This document shows positions 1 to 7,656 of a stretch of DNA of 17,717 nucleotides, in pieces (within the stretch, counting starts at the first letter, position 1; each line of letters starts with the position of its first letter). Origin of the DNA: an uncultured Pelosinus sp. GTDB lineage: Bacteria > Bacillota > Negativicutes > Sporomusales > Acetonemataceae. The stretch lies in NCBI GenBank assembly GCA_900542835.1, contig UQPB01000058.1, positions 1-17,717 of the forward strand, in the 5' to 3' direction. The notes below the pieces were generated by a model. It made no database searches. It was given only the letters and a program-made list of their open reading frames with translations, and was not told the origin of the DNA. The translations under genes and the position numbers were made by a program.

Positions 1-53
1 GTCGCTGCTGGGCTCGCGAGTCCGCCTAGTATCTGGGGCTTTCTGAACGGCCT
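1..53. repeat. Right half of a large extragenic palindromic repeat
   Basis: The first 17 bases are identical to the last 17 bases of the window. Positions 34-53 are complementary, with 3 mismatches in 20, to positions 17631-17650. Joined through the shared 17 bp, the two window ends would make one imperfect palindrome of about 120 bp. This is seen directly. That it belongs to a dispersed extragenic palindrome family of the kind common in Firmicutes is inference. No coding potential is evident. Confidence 0.6.
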
Positions 54-79
54 GATAATAAGGTTTTTTAACAACTGCT

Positions 80-109
80 AAAAACGCAGGCCTTACAGCC
101 TGCGTTTTT
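80..109 (-). terminator. Rho-independent terminator of the sugar-acid operon
   Basis: A perfect 12-bp stem (80-91 with 98-109) encloses a 6-nt loop. The stem starts with five A and ends with five T, so it should work in both directions. On the minus strand it lies 56 nt after the stop codon of the KDPG aldolase gene, the last gene of the operon. Confidence 0.9.
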
Positions 110-165
110 ACTTTTCGCCATCATCAGTACGCATCCAGCCTCCGCCGAACTGTCCGTCAGTCTGG

Positions 166-825
166 CTAACCGGCACCGCTGCCGTTTTTTGCCTGCCGGA
201 ACGCCGCGATGAAGGCTTGCGCTTTGTCACGGATCGCCGCGTAATCACCGCGGGCGGCCGCCTGCTTGTCGACTAGCTCGCCACCGACGCCAAACGCAAA
301 AGCGCCGGCATGGACAAATTCCGGCAGGTTTTGCAGGGTAATGCCGCCGACCGGCATCACTGCCGCCTGCTGCAGCGGTCCCCGCAGTTCCTTCAGGTAA
401 CGCGCTCCCAGCGCGCCGGCCGGAAACAGCTTGACAATATCAACGCCCAACCGGTAAGCGGCCAGCATTTCCGTAGGGCTGGCGACGCCGGGGATAGCCA
501 GCAGTTGGTGCTGATGCACCAGCTGTACCACCTCCGGATTGAAATCCGGCGCCAGCACGAACTGGGCGCCGGCGTCGATAACCAGTTGCGCCGCTGCCGG
601 ACTCAGTACGGTACCGGCGCCAACGGCCATTTTATCGCCCAGGGCCGCGGTCAGCGTCTGAATCATAGTCAGATGGCCCCTGGTGTTGCAGGTCACCTCG
701 ATAGCACGAATTCCGCCGTCATATAAAGCGTCGGCAATCGGCAGCAGTTCATCACTGCCGGTGCCCCGCACGATAGCGACAACGCCGGTTTGCGCGATGG
801 CTTCGACAACCTGGTATTTCTCCAT
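166..825 (-). CDS. eda: KDPG/KHG aldolase (2-dehydro-3-deoxy-phosphogluconate aldolase)
   Basis: Class I aldolase of the Entner-Doudoroff route. It cleaves 2-keto-3-deoxy-6-phosphogluconate (or a related 2-keto-4-hydroxy acid) to pyruvate and glyceraldehyde-3-phosphate in the cytoplasm. The 219 aa match the family length of about 205-215. Family motifs occur in order: VAIVRG (Arg20), IEVT with the catalytic Glu43, GAGTVL, APDFN, IPGVASPTE, VKLFPAG with the Schiff-base Lys132, and MPVGGI. The ATG follows a GGAGG site that overlaps the stop codon of the upstream dehydrogenase gene; the gap is 14 nt, so the two are probably co-translated. It is the last of seven genes in a sugar-acid operon. The true substrate could be another KDPG-like compound (for example the galactonate or glucuronate analogue), because this family is not strictly specific. 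Confidence 0.93.
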   Translation of the reverse strand: MEKYQVVEAIAQTGVVAIVRGTGSDELLPIADALYDGGIRAIEVTCNTRGHLTMIQTLTAALGDKMAVGAGTVLSPAAAQLVIDAGAQFVLAPDFNPEVVQLVHQHQLLAIPGVASPTEMLAAYRLGVDIVKLFPAGALGARYLKELRGPLQQAAVMPVGGITLQNLPEFVHAGAFAFGVGGELVDKQAAARGDYAAIRDKAQAFIAAFRQAKNGSGAG

Positions 826-839
826 TTGTCAGTCCTCCA

Positions 840-1799
840 TTATTGTATATTCACCGCATAGCGGGGCTGCAGTCCGGACAGGACGCGTACAACCTCCTCC
901 GCCGCAAGAATGCCGGTACGGACCGTCGCCTCCCGCGTATGGGCGCCTGTATGCGGCGTTAAAACAACCGTATCCAGCTCAAACAGACGCGAATCGTGCA
1001 GCGGCTCTTCCCGGAATGTATCCAGCGCCGCGCCGGCAATCCGGTTGGCTGCCAGGGCATAATACAAATCCTCTTCAACAACCAGATCGCCCCTGGCCGT
1101 ATTGATTAAATAGGCAGTCGGCTTCATCAGGCCCAGCGTGTGGCGATTGATCATGCCGGCCGTCTCGGCGGTAGCCGGCACGTGCAGCGAGACATAATCG
1201 GAGTCGGCCAACAGCTTGGGCAGCGTCACATAGCGTACCCCGTATTGCTCGCAGACATCGTTCCGCTGGCAGCGATCATAGGCGATGCAGTTCATTTCAA
1301 AACCGCGCGCCCGCCTGGCCACCTCACCGCCAATGCTGCCGACCCCGATCAGTCCCAGTGTCTTGCCTGCCAGCTCGCTGCCCGGCAGCCGTTCCCAGGA
1401 GTTGCGTCTGACCAAACGATCCAACTGCGGAATGCGCCGGGCAAGCGCCAGCATCAGAGCCAGAGTCAGATCAGCCACCGAGCGGCTGTTGGCTCCGGGG
1501 GCAATCGTGACGGGAACCCCGAGCTCCGCCGCCCTGTCGACAGCAATCGTATCATAGCCAACGCCATGCTTGGCGATAATCTTCAAACCCGGCACAGCCG
1601 CACCGATCACTGCCGCCGTCACCGCGTCATTGCCGGCAACCAGGGCATCCATCCCCGGCAGCAGTGAGAGCAGTTCCGCTTCGGTCAGCGGCCTGTCATA
1701 CGGATTTAAGGTCAGTTCACAACCATGCTGTGTCAAAACCGCCTTTGCTTCCGGTGAACGGGCAAATGAGCGGGCCGCAACCAATACCTTTTTGCTCAT
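840..1799 (-). CDS. D-isomer-specific 2-hydroxyacid dehydrogenase (phosphoglycerate-dehydrogenase-like)
   Basis: NAD(P)-dependent oxidoreductase of 319 aa that interconverts 2-keto and D-2-hydroxy acids. The nucleotide-binding motif GVGSIG is at 152-157. The catalytic set is complete: Arg216 in NTARG, Glu244/245 in DTFREEP, and His263 in TPHTGAH. There is no C-terminal ACT domain, so this is not a full SerA. In this operon a role as 2-ketoaldonate reductase (2-ketogluconate or 2-keto-6-phosphogluconate reductase) is more likely than serine synthesis; that is inference. Start choice: the reading frame is open to 1988, but AAGGAG sits 9 nt before the ATG at 1799. An in-frame ATG at 1808 directly abuts the ribosome site and is probably unused. 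The gap to the upstream kinase gene is 13 nt. Confidence 0.88.
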   Translation of the reverse strand: MSKKVLVAARSFARSPEAKAVLTQHGCELTLNPYDRPLTEAELLSLLPGMDALVAGNDAVTAAVIGAAVPGLKIIAKHGVGYDTIAVDRAAELGVPVTIAPGANSRSVADLTLALMLALARRIPQLDRLVRRNSWERLPGSELAGKTLGLIGVGSIGGEVARRARGFEMNCIAYDRCQRNDVCEQYGVRYVTLPKLLADSDYVSLHVPATAETAGMINRHTLGLMKPTAYLINTARGDLVVEEDLYYALAANRIAGAALDTFREEPLHDSRLFELDTVVLTPHTGAHTREATVRTGILAAEEVVRVLSGLQPRYAVNIQ

Positions 1800-1812
1800 A
1801 GTCTCCATCTCC

Positions 1813-3366
1813 TTACACCTTCTCCGGCTGGCTCCAGTCCCTCTGCAACCGGGCAATCTCGGCAAATTCCGGCTGCAGCTTCCAGTAAATCCGCTCATAG
1901 ATTTCATACAACTGCCGGTAGCGCCGCTGATTGCCGGCATCCGGCAGGTATTGTTTGCGGATGTGGATCCCGGCGGCAATACGGTCAAAGCTGTCGATGA
2001 TTCCTAACGCGTACAGCCCGAGGATGGCGGCGCCAAAGGCGGTTCCTTCCGCTTCCTCCGGCACCGCTATAGCCGTACCGAACATATCTGCCATGATCTG
2101 CAGCCAGAGCCCGGAGCGGACAAAGCTGCCACTTACCCGTACCTCATCCGCAGGGCCGGCAACCTCCTGCAGCGCGGTAAAGATGCTGAACATGCGATAA
2201 ACGATTCCTTCCATCGTAGCCCTGATCAGGTGGCGCTTGCCATGATTCAGGTTCAGACCGAACAAAACGCCGCGGGCATCAGCATTCCAGTATGGCGCCC
2301 TCTCGCCGCTAAAAAAAGGCAGCATAATCAATCCGTCTGATCCGGCTGGTTTTTGCTCGGCATAACGGCTAAGCAGTTCATAAGCGTCAATTTCCAGTTT
2401 TGCCGCGACCTGCTGTTCACTGGCGGCAAACTTGTCGCGAGCCCAGCGAAAGGCAATGCCGCCGTTATTGATCGCTCCGCCGATCACCCAATGCGCGTCG
2501 GTCAGATTATAGCACCAGGTGCGTCCGCGGGGATCAGTCCGCGGCGCGTCGACAATGGTGCGAACCGCGCCGCTGGTGCCGATGGAGGCCGTGATCTGCC
2601 CCGGCCGGACAGCGCCGGAGCCGATATTGGCCAACGCTCCGTCGCCGGCACCCAAAACGAGGGGTGTCGCCGCGTCAAGGCCCAGTCTGACAGCAGCAGC
2701 CGGCAAGAGCGGAACCGTTTGTGTTGTTGAAGCCACTGCCGACAACTGGCTGGCACTGATGCCAGCCAGCGCCAGCAGCGCCGGGTCCCAGTCCCGCAAG
2801 TACAGGTTATACATACCGCTTCCCGACGCGATCGAGCGGTCGACAATGTATTCTCCCGTCAGGCGGTACAACACGTACTCCTTAATCGATATAAACTTAG
2901 CCGTCCTGGCGAATAGCTCCGGCCGCTCCCGCCGGAACCAGAGCAGGCGCGGCAAATAATACATCGGATGTACAGGGCAGCCGGTGCGGGCGTAAATGGC
3001 GGCAGCATCCTGTTCCCGCCTTAACTGTTCGCTGTAGCGCTGGCTGCGCGAATCACCCCAGATCAACATGGGGGCCAGCGCCGCTCCCGCCGCATCAACC
3101 GGCACAAAGCTGTGCCAGACGGAACTGAAGCAGATTCCCAGCAACCGGCCGCCGCCACTACGCACCTGTCCGGCAACAGAACGAATTAGCCCCGCCGTCG
3201 CCTGCCAGATAAGCTCAGGGTCCTGTTCCGCCCAGTCAGTCCGGGGCGTATACAAGGGATACTCGGCAGCATATCCGCAGCCGGCAGCCACCCCGTCGCT
3301 GCTGAACGCCACCGCCCGGCAGCCGCTGGTACCGATATCGACACCGATCATGACTGCTGCATCCAC
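1813..3366 (-). CDS. FGGY-family carbohydrate kinase, gluconokinase-like
   Basis: ATP-dependent sugar or sugar-acid kinase of about 517 aa, matching the FGGY family (about 500-515). The N-terminal phosphate-binding motif DIGTSG is at 10-15. LIWGDSRS lies near 101-108, the catalytic base is Asp242 in GAGDGA, and FFSGERAPYWN with the C-terminal ATPase half follows. The runs TGCPVHPMYYLPRLLW, KFISIKEY and INNGGIAFRW resemble FGGY gluconate kinases more than xylulose or glycerol kinases, so an aldonate substrate is likely. Start choice: a GGAGG lies 8 nt before a GTG at 3366, the probable start. The ATG at 3351, directly before IGVDIGTS, is the alternative but is about 23 nt from the ribosome site. 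The gene begins 16 nt after the dctM stop codon, in the same operon. Confidence 0.86.
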   Translation of the reverse strand: MDAAVMIGVDIGTSGCRAVAFSSDGVAAGCGYAAEYPLYTPRTDWAEQDPELIWQATAGLIRSVAGQVRSGGGRLLGICFSSVWHSFVPVDAAGAALAPMLIWGDSRSQRYSEQLRREQDAAAIYARTGCPVHPMYYLPRLLWFRRERPELFARTAKFISIKEYVLYRLTGEYIVDRSIASGSGMYNLYLRDWDPALLALAGISASQLSAVASTTQTVPLLPAAAVRLGLDAATPLVLGAGDGALANIGSGAVRPGQITASIGTSGAVRTIVDAPRTDPRGRTWCYNLTDAHWVIGGAINNGGIAFRWARDKFAASEQQVAAKLEIDAYELLSRYAEQKPAGSDGLIMLPFFSGERAPYWNADARGVLFGLNLNHGKRHLIRATMEGIVYRMFSIFTALQEVAGPADEVRVSGSFVRSGLWLQIMADMFGTAIAVPEEAEGTAFGAAILGLYALGIIDSFDRIAAGIHIRKQYLPDAGNQRRYRQLYEIYERIYWKLQPEFAEIARLQRDWSQPEKV

Positions 3367-3382
3367 ACACCATTCCTCCCCG

Positions 3383-4660
3383 TTAAATAAACCACGACAA
3401 AGGCACCAGAACAATCTGAGGGAATAAAGTCAGCAGCAGCAGCAGGATAATCTCCACCCACATGTAGGGCAAAACCGCTCTGATGATCGCGTCCATTGAA
3501 ACCCGGCCTACGCCTGCGGCCACATTCAACACGGTTCCAACCGGCGGCGTCAGCAGTCCGATCATGTTGTTGAACACAAACATGAAGCCAAAATAGATTG
3601 GATCAATCCCCGCCTTATGCACGAGCGGCATCAACACCGGCGTTAAAATCAGGATGGTCGGCGTAGAGTCCATGGCTGTTCCGACCAACAGCACCATTAT
3701 ATTAATCGCGAACATCAACAGGATTTTATTGTCCATCACCGGCTCCAGCAGGGCTGTCAGCTGGGCCGGAATATTGGCCACGGCAATCAGCCAGGAAGAA
3801 ATCATCGCCGCCGCCGCCAAAAACATGATCACACTGGTCGTTTTTGCCGCCGCCACCAGCACCTTGTAGATCTGACTCGGCTTTAATTCCCGGTAAATGA
3901 CCACACCGACAAACAAGGCGTAAAACGCGGCGATTGAAGCCGCCTCGGTCGGCGTAAAAATACCGCCGCGCAGGCCGACAATAATAATTACCGGCAGCAC
4001 AAATGCCCAGACCGCTCCCCGCGCCGCCTGCAGCAGCTCGCGAAATCCTTTTCGCGGCTGGGTTTTGAACTGTTCCTTGCGGACTATGCGAGACCAGGTA
4101 AACGCGAGGAAACAGGCCAGCAGCATACTGGGCACGATCCCGGACATAAACAACCGCGGGATAGAGACATTGCCGGTAACCCCGAATACAATCATCGGCA
4201 CACTGAGAGGCATCAGCGGGGCGATAATGCCGGCGGAAGCAATCAGCGCCGCCGATTTTACCCGGTTATAGCCGGCCTCTTCCATAATTGGAATTAAAAT
4301 TGCCCCCAAAGCCGCCGTATCCGCCACCGCCGAACCGGACAGACCGGAAAAAATCACGCTGGCGATGATCGCGACATAACCGAAGCCGCCGCGAATATGA
4401 CCAACCAGGGCAATAGCAAAATTAATAATCCGTTTGGAAATGCCGCCGGCATTCATCAGCTCGCCGGCAAGAATAAAAAAAGCAATTGCCATCAGCGGAA
4501 AATTATCGGCGCCTTCGACCAAATTGGCCGCCAGGATCTGGGTATCAAACATATTAAGGTGCAGCAGCAGCGCAACCCCGCTCATGATCAGCGCAAAGGC
4601 GATCGGGATCCCGAGCGCCATCACGCCGACCAGCGAGACGAGAAAGACTGTCATGGTCAT
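3383..4660 (-). CDS. dctM: TRAP transporter large permease subunit, DctM type
   Basis: Ion-coupled permease of a tripartite TRAP transporter. The 425 aa are the normal length for DctM, with about a dozen hydrophobic segments spread over the whole protein. Family hallmarks are visible: GIPIAFALIMSG at the N terminus, FPLMAIAFFILAGELM, FSGLSGSAVADTAALG, TPTEAASIAAFYAL, and MDSTPTILILTPVLMPL. It sits in the cytoplasmic membrane, pairs with DctQ, and takes substrate from the DctP binding protein. It starts 3 nt after the dctQ stop codon, so translation is probably coupled. A second ATG two codons in (4654) is possible. Known TRAP systems carry C4-dicarboxylates, sialic acid, gulonate, gluconate and other organic acids; the catabolic genes in this operon point to a sugar acid. 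Confidence 0.95.
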   Translation of the reverse strand: MTMTVFLVSLVGVMALGIPIAFALIMSGVALLLHLNMFDTQILAANLVEGADNFPLMAIAFFILAGELMNAGGISKRIINFAIALVGHIRGGFGYVAIIASVIFSGLSGSAVADTAALGAILIPIMEEAGYNRVKSAALIASAGIIAPLMPLSVPMIVFGVTGNVSIPRLFMSGIVPSMLLACFLAFTWSRIVRKEQFKTQPRKGFRELLQAARGAVWAFVLPVIIIVGLRGGIFTPTEAASIAAFYALFVGVVIYRELKPSQIYKVLVAAAKTTSVIMFLAAAAMISSWLIAVANIPAQLTALLEPVMDNKILLMFAINIMVLLVGTAMDSTPTILILTPVLMPLVHKAGIDPIYFGFMFVFNNMIGLLTPPVGTVLNVAAGVGRVSMDAIIRAVLPYMWVEIILLLLLTLFPQIVLVPLSWFI

Positions 4661-4663
4661 CGC

Positions 4664-5215
4664 TTACGCCCCCTTCGCCGGACCGTTTGCGGCTTTATCA
4701 ACCTGCTCTTTTTCCTCGGAATCAGTTGTCATGACCAAATCTGCCGCATCCAGCCTGCGGGCAAGCAGGCGATAGATGTTGAAAACGGCAATGCCGCCGA
4801 TGCTGAGACCGGCCAACAGGCTCGATACATACACATAAGCCAGGGAAATGTTCAGGGAGGGCGACCGCTGCTCCAGGCTCACCAAAGTCAGGTTAAAGCT
4901 GCCATGAATAACCAGCAGCATCGTGGCCAGGATCAATAAATTATTAAAAATATACAACCGTTTACGGTTCTTAACCGACAGACGGTTAACCAGTGTATCC
5001 ACACCCAAATGCGCATTTTCCTTAAAAGCGACGATTGCCCCCAAAAAGATCAGCCAGATAAACAAATAACGGGACGCCTCCTCGGCCCAGGTCAGACCGG
5101 AGTTAAAGAAATACCGCAATACGACATTGCCAAAGACAAACAAGGCCATCATGGATAAGAAGATGGCGATTACCCCGTATAGCAGCGCCTGAATCGCTTT
5201 ACTTATATTTCCCAT
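4664..5215 (-). CDS. dctQ: TRAP transporter small permease subunit, DctQ type
   Basis: Small membrane subunit, 183 aa, with four hydrophobic segments at about 10-32, 46-65, 88-107 and 127-148. The family signature around LTWAEEASRYLFIWLIFLG is followed by the amphipathic KENAHLGVD stretch. The C-terminal 25 residues are charged and probably cytoplasmic. It acts with DctM as the membrane part of the transporter. An AAGGAA site lies 7 nt before the ATG. The 66 nt between this gene and the upstream dehydrogenase hold only a weak 7-bp inverted repeat without a T-tract. Confidence 0.93.
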   Translation of the reverse strand: MGNISKAIQALLYGVIAIFLSMMALFVFGNVVLRYFFNSGLTWAEEASRYLFIWLIFLGAIVAFKENAHLGVDTLVNRLSVKNRKRLYIFNNLLILATMLLVIHGSFNLTLVSLEQRSPSLNISLAYVYVSSLLAGLSIGGIAVFNIYRLLARRLDAADLVMTTDSEEKEQVDKAANGPAKGA

Positions 5216-5281
5216 ATCGCTTCCTTTCCGGACAACCGGCTGGCGGCTGTCCTGATGCGGCGGCAGCCGCTTTTCGTTCCG

Positions 5282-6286
5282 TTATGGCCGCAGTAAAATT
5301 TTCAGACTGTCGCCACCTGTCCGCATCAGGTTAATGCCCGACTCAGCCTCTGCCAGCGGCAGTTTATGTGTAATAACCCCGGCAAGATCCGGCTGGGCCG
5401 CGACCAGCGCCAGTGCCGCCCGGAATGCCTCCGGACTGTAGACACGGCTGCCGGCGACAGCCAGCTCCGCAAAGTTGATCCGCTGCAAGTTGACCGGCGT
5501 CGGCTGTTTAAAGACGCCGGCGTTGACAATCCTGCCTCGAATCCGGCAATACTTAACCGCCGATTCAATAGCGCCGGCAACGCCGGCGGCCTCAAATACA
5601 ACATCGGCGCCGTCACCGCCGGTCAGATCCAGCACCCTGCCGGCATCAGCCGGCGCCAGAGCCGTCACTCGCAGCCGGGCCAGCATATCGCGCCGGAACG
5701 GATTAGGCTCGATGACGGCAACAGCCCCGGCGCCGGCAAACCGTGCAGCGGCGGCAATGAGAAATCCGATGGGGCCGCCGCCTACCACTAAGACAAACTC
5801 TCCCAGCCTCAGCCCGGAACGCCGCACGGCATGTACGGCAACCGCCGCCGGCTCGACAATAGCCCCTTGTTCCAGACTCACACCAGCGGGCAATTTTATA
5901 ATCTGTTCCGTTCTCACCTTTACAAACTCGGCAAAGCTGCCGTCTTCATCAATCCCGGTCAGACGCAGCCACCGGCAGACATGGCCGTTGCCGGTCCGGC
6001 ACGGTGTGCACTGCCCGCAGCTCAGCAGCGGGTTAACCGTAACCCGATCGCCGCTGCGCAAATCGCCCTGATAGCCGGCGGCCAGTGCGGCTATCTCACC
6101 GGCAAATTCGTGTCCCATCACCAGCGGCGCCTGAGCCCGCGGATGCACCCCGGCATAAATGCCGATATCGCTGCCGCAGATGCCGCTGCAGGCGACCTTT
6201 ATCAGCGCCTCGCCGCTGTTGACAGCCGGGACGGGAATTTCCTCCAGCCGCAGGGTTTCCTTGCCATGATAACGTACAGCCTTCAT
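5282..6286 (-). CDS. Zinc-dependent medium-chain alcohol/polyol dehydrogenase
   Basis: NAD(P)-dependent medium-chain dehydrogenase, 334 aa, of the sorbitol, threonine and idonate dehydrogenase group. The catalytic zinc site is Cys37 (CGSD), His59-Glu60 (GHE) and Glu145 (VEP). Four structural zinc cysteines are at 90, 93, 96 and 104. The Rossmann motif GGGPIG is at 169-174, and an acidic Glu193 at the end of the second strand favours NAD over NADP. It probably oxidises a secondary hydroxyl of a sugar acid or polyol (idonate- or gulonate-5-dehydrogenase-like); the exact substrate cannot be read from sequence. The frame is open to 6340, but GGAGG lies 8 nt before the ATG at 6286, and the MKAV N terminus is typical of the family. 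It sits between dctP and dctQ, an unusual position inside a TRAP gene set. Confidence 0.9.
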   Translation of the reverse strand: MKAVRYHGKETLRLEEIPVPAVNSGEALIKVACSGICGSDIGIYAGVHPRAQAPLVMGHEFAGEIAALAAGYQGDLRSGDRVTVNPLLSCGQCTPCRTGNGHVCRWLRLTGIDEDGSFAEFVKVRTEQIIKLPAGVSLEQGAIVEPAAVAVHAVRRSGLRLGEFVLVVGGGPIGFLIAAAARFAGAGAVAVIEPNPFRRDMLARLRVTALAPADAGRVLDLTGGDGADVVFEAAGVAGAIESAVKYCRIRGRIVNAGVFKQPTPVNLQRINFAELAVAGSRVYSPEAFRAALALVAAQPDLAGVITHKLPLAEAESGINLMRTGGDSLKILLRP

Positions 6287-6310
6287 TCTGCTTCCTCCGT
6301 CCACAAAATT

Positions 6311-6354
6311 GGCGGCTGCCGGTCCTCTGATAGCGGCCATTGCCGGCAGCCGCC
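6311..6354 (-). promoter_or_regulatory. Strong intercistronic hairpin after dctP
   Basis: A perfect 12-bp inverted repeat (6311-6322 with 6343-6354) encloses 20 nt. It begins 6 nt after the dctP stop codon and on the minus strand is followed by AATTTT. It may protect the 3' end of dctP mRNA or partly terminate transcription, so that the binding protein is made in excess over the downstream subunits. This kind of arrangement is well known for binding-protein genes; its function here is inference. Confidence 0.6.
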
Positions 6355-6360
6355 CTCAAG

Positions 6361-7392
6361 TCAGCGGGAATGTTTGGCAATTTCCGCCTGCATTTGCGCA
6401 ATTGCCTCCTTGCCAATCTCGGCTTCGAATTTTGCGGCAACATCTTTAGTTGCCGTTACAAACGCCTGGTGCTGCAGCGGGGTCAGCCGGGTCACCTTCA
6501 TACCCGCCTTCTCCAGTTGGGCAATCGAGTCGGCCATCATCTCACGGTTCAGTTTTCGTTGATAGACGCCGGCTTCTTTCGCCGCCTTCAGAATCAGCTC
6601 CTGATCCGGCTGCGGCAGCGTATTCCAGAGCTTTTGACTGTACATAAACACAAACGGGGAATAGAAGTGATTGGTCAGCGTGACATATTTCTGCACTTCA
6701 TGGAACTTCTGCAGGTGAATCGTCGTAATCGGATTCTCCTGGCCGTCAATAATCTTCTGCTGCAGGCTGGTGAACAATTCGCCAAACGGCATTGGCGTGG
6801 GATTGGCCCCCATCGCTCTGAACGAGGCCAGGTGCACCGGATTTTCCATTGTACGGATTTTCAAGCCCTTGACATCCTCCGGTGTTTTTACTTCCCGGAC
6901 ACTGTTGGAAAGCTGACGATAGCCGTTTTCCCAAAACGCCAGGCCTTTAATGCCATGGCTGGAAAGCGATTCCAGAAACTGCTGTCCCAGCGGCCCGTCG
7001 ACAATCTTGTCGGCAACCCGCTCGTCGGGAAACAGGAACGGAAAATCAAATACCATCCACTTTTTATCTAAACCCGATATCGGCGCCGTCGACGGCTGTG
7101 TCATCTCCAGCGTGCCGGCGCGCAACGCCAGCATCATCTTGGTGTCGTCGCCAAGCTGGCTGTTGCCGAACAGCTGCACCTCCAGCCGGCCGTTCGACTC
7201 CCGCTCCACAATTTCTTTAAACTTTTCCAGCCCCTTGTATTGCGGGCTTTGCTCGTTATAGCCAATACCGGCCTTGATCACCCGCTTTTCCGTTTTGGCG
7301 CCGCCAGCGCCGCTTGGCTGGCTGCCGCCGCAGCCGGTCAGCAGGACGGCCGCGGCCGCCACCGCCGCCAGTACCCGAATGGATTGTTTCAT
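6361..7392 (-). CDS. dctP: TRAP transporter substrate-binding lipoprotein, DctP type
   Basis: Extracytoplasmic solute receptor, 343 aa. The signal peptide ends in a lipobox LLTGC with lipidated Cys21, so the protein is probably anchored outside the membrane. DctP family motifs are LKIR with Arg170, the usual carboxylate-binding arginine, then GANPTPMPFGELFTSLQQ and IDGQENP. The bound substrate is therefore a carboxylate, consistent with the sugar-acid enzymes downstream. The ribosome site is a strong GGGAGGGG before the ATG. It is the first gene of the operon, divergent from the RpiR-type regulator across 264 bp that must hold the promoters for both directions. Confidence 0.95.
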   Translation of the reverse strand: MKQSIRVLAAVAAAAVLLTGCGGSQPSGAGGAKTEKRVIKAGIGYNEQSPQYKGLEKFKEIVERESNGRLEVQLFGNSQLGDDTKMMLALRAGTLEMTQPSTAPISGLDKKWMVFDFPFLFPDERVADKIVDGPLGQQFLESLSSHGIKGLAFWENGYRQLSNSVREVKTPEDVKGLKIRTMENPVHLASFRAMGANPTPMPFGELFTSLQQKIIDGQENPITTIHLQKFHEVQKYVTLTNHFYSPFVFMYSQKLWNTLPQPDQELILKAAKEAGVYQRKLNREMMADSIAQLEKAGMKVTRLTPLQHQAFVTATKDVAAKFEAEIGKEAIAQMQAEIAKHSR

Positions 7393-7462
7393 CTTTTTCC
7401 CCTCCCACTATTTTTTGCCTGCCACCACGGGAATCGCCGCAAATTTTTTTTGCCGGCGTTTG

Positions 7463-7502
7463 TGAAATGGATAATTTGAGTACTAAAACGAAAAGAATTT
7501 TC
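7463..7502. promoter_or_regulatory. Two operator-like palindromes in the divergent promoter region
   Basis: Site 1 at 7490-7502 is GAAAAGAATTTTC, a perfect 5-bp dyad around 3 nt. Site 2 at 7463-7479 reads TGAAAT-5 nt-ATTTGA, a dyad with one mismatch. Both lie in the AT-rich 264-bp stretch between dctP and the regulator gene. GAAA-spacer-TTTC dyads are typical of RpiR-family operators as I know them. No convincing -35/-10 pair could be placed in either direction, so the promoters themselves are not annotated. Confidence 0.5.
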
Positions 7503-7656
7503 TTATTAATTAAATATAGTACAACACCTGATATTTAGAACCGGAATACCTGTGCCGCGGCATTAGAACCCAGCGGTTAAAAAAATGCTGGAACGACGAG
7601 TCCTGCCAGGTAACCACGGATTACGTGAATTAGCATATAGACAAGGAGGGGTAGCG

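Noticed and set aside
82..150. EF-hand motifs in the duplicated segments of the 197-aa protein (residue numbers)
   Set aside because: The Asp-containing loops lack the 12-residue DxDxDG spacing and the closing Glu of a real EF-hand.
5475..7071. Long plus-strand open frames (198 to 243 aa) across the dehydrogenase and dctP
   Set aside because: They are antisense to genes with full domain evidence and have low-complexity Arg/Pro/Ser composition typical of shadow translation.
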